NCBI RefSeq assembly: GCF_014712225.1
Contig: NZ_JACXBW010000009.1
Coordinates: 62,001 to 126,000, forward strand
Reading direction: 5' to 3'
DNA from: Pseudarthrobacter sulfonivorans
GTDB lineage: Bacteria > Actinomycetota > Actinomycetes > Actinomycetales > Micrococcaceae
DNA: 64,000 nucleotides
Made by a program: the position numbers and the translations under genes. This document shows positions 63,643-64,000 of this stretch, one piece after another. Position 1 is the stretch's first letter. Every line of letters starts with the position of its first letter. Below the pieces are notes generated by a model that did no database searches, was not told the DNA's origin, and saw nothing but the letters and a program-made list of their open reading frames with translations.

Positions 63643-64000
63643 TTACTTGAGTGGTTTGGCACCCACGGAATTACGGAGCTTGTCCGTCAGCCGCTGAAGC
63701 TCTTTTTGCTCGGCAGCTGTCAGGGCCGGCACCACCAGGCTGGAGATGTCCCGCACGTGCTCGCGGCCGATCTCCTTCTGCAGTGCCGCCCCTTCCTCGG
63801 TCAGCTTCAACAGGACGCCCCGGCCGTCGTCCGGGGCGGGCTGCCGGACCACGAGGCCGCGCTTTTCCAGCCGCTCCACCAGCCTGCTCAGGCTCGACTG
63901 GCTCAGCAGGACATGGTCGTTGAGTTCGTTGAGCCGAAGCCAGCCGGACGGGCACCGGGAGAGTGTGAACAGGACGTCGTACTCGTTGATGGCCACGTTT
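63643..64000 (-). CDS. MarR family transcriptional regulator (truncated by window edge)
   Basis: The visible 118 or so residues cover the winged-helix core: INEYDVLFTLSRC, HVLLSQSSLSRLVERLEKRGLV (recognition helix), PDDGRGVLLKLTEEG, and a C-terminal dimerisation helix. The N-terminal dimerisation part is expected upstream beyond 64000. MAI at 63996 is probably not the true start. Confidence 0.9.
   Translation of the reverse strand, partial: NVAINEYDVLFTLSRCPSGWLRLNELNDHVLLSQSSLSRLVERLEKRGLVVRQPAPDDGRGVLLKLTEEGAALQKEIGREHVRDISSLVVPALTAAEQKELQRLTDKLRNSVGAKPLK

Overview
The window is high-GC actinobacterial DNA, most likely from an Arthrobacter/Pseudarthrobacter-type Micrococcaceae chromosome. 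The support is dense gene packing with many 4-base ATGA/GTGA overlaps, GTG and TTG starts, NucS-type mismatch repair, an NrtR-nadABC-nadS operon, and a gene order (prfA-prmC-sua5-wecA-atp-DUF2550-nucS; pncB/clpS-DUF2017-murI-MBL-rph-rdgB) that matches the mycobacterial order apart from a few insertions. I see no prophage, insertion sequence, CRISPR array, tRNA or rRNA. This is core chromosome, and the novelty lies mainly in its non-coding structure.

1-5.9 kb: a structured leader, then prfA, prmC, sua5/tsaC, two glycosyltransferases (WecG/TagA type and GT2) and wecA, all same-strand and mostly overlapping. 5.9-18.2 kb: the complete F1Fo ATP synthase operon (two small AtpI-like membrane proteins, then atpBEFHAGDC). 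It runs with almost no gap into DUF2550, a membrane-anchored esterase and an MprF-like aminoacyl-lipid synthase. 18.2-29.8 kb: cold-shock protein, nucS, a zinc-motif protein, alpha/beta hydrolase, AI-2E family exporter, large membrane protein, a CnoX-like thioredoxin/TPR protein, an Old Yellow Enzyme, DUF3253, an ABC-2 type exporter and nagB. 29.9-43.6 kb: DUF3039 plus helicase, pncB-pncA (NAD salvage), clpS-DUF2017, murI-MBL-rph-rdgB, DedA, an exonuclease-BRCT fusion, DUF4395, ADP-ribosylglycohydrolase and an aquaporin. 43.6-53.4 kb: sbcDC, MFS exporter, phosphoribosyltransferase, beta-lactamase-like protein, hydrolase and amino-acid permease. 53.5-59.6 kb: nrtR-nadA-nadB-nadC-nadS (NAD de novo synthesis). 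59.6-64 kb: GtrA, FAH-family enzyme, DUF1684, lipoprotein, transglutaminase and a truncated MarR regulator.

Four non-coding signals stand out. (i) About 17 promoters have a TANNNT -10 box 6-7 nt (once 9 nt) before the start codon, which predicts leaderless mRNAs; several form divergent pairs. (ii) Four exact-period 59-bp tandem repeats fill the pncB/clpS divergent promoter, so both -35 windows lie inside the array. (iii) Two copies of a long palindromic element (51922-51985 and 59566-59651) share sequence and both embed gene stop codons. (iv) A palindrome, AGTCA-AAA-TGACT, lies in the nrtR promoter and is a likely NrtR operator. No wholly new multi-gene system is evident. The best candidates for new biology are the palindromic element family, the promoter-embedded minisatellite, the intra-operon hairpin between atpA and atpG, the esterase/aminoacyl-lipid synthase pair attached to the atp operon, and a hairpin that displays a ribosome-binding site before an out-of-frame start upstream of the MFS gene.
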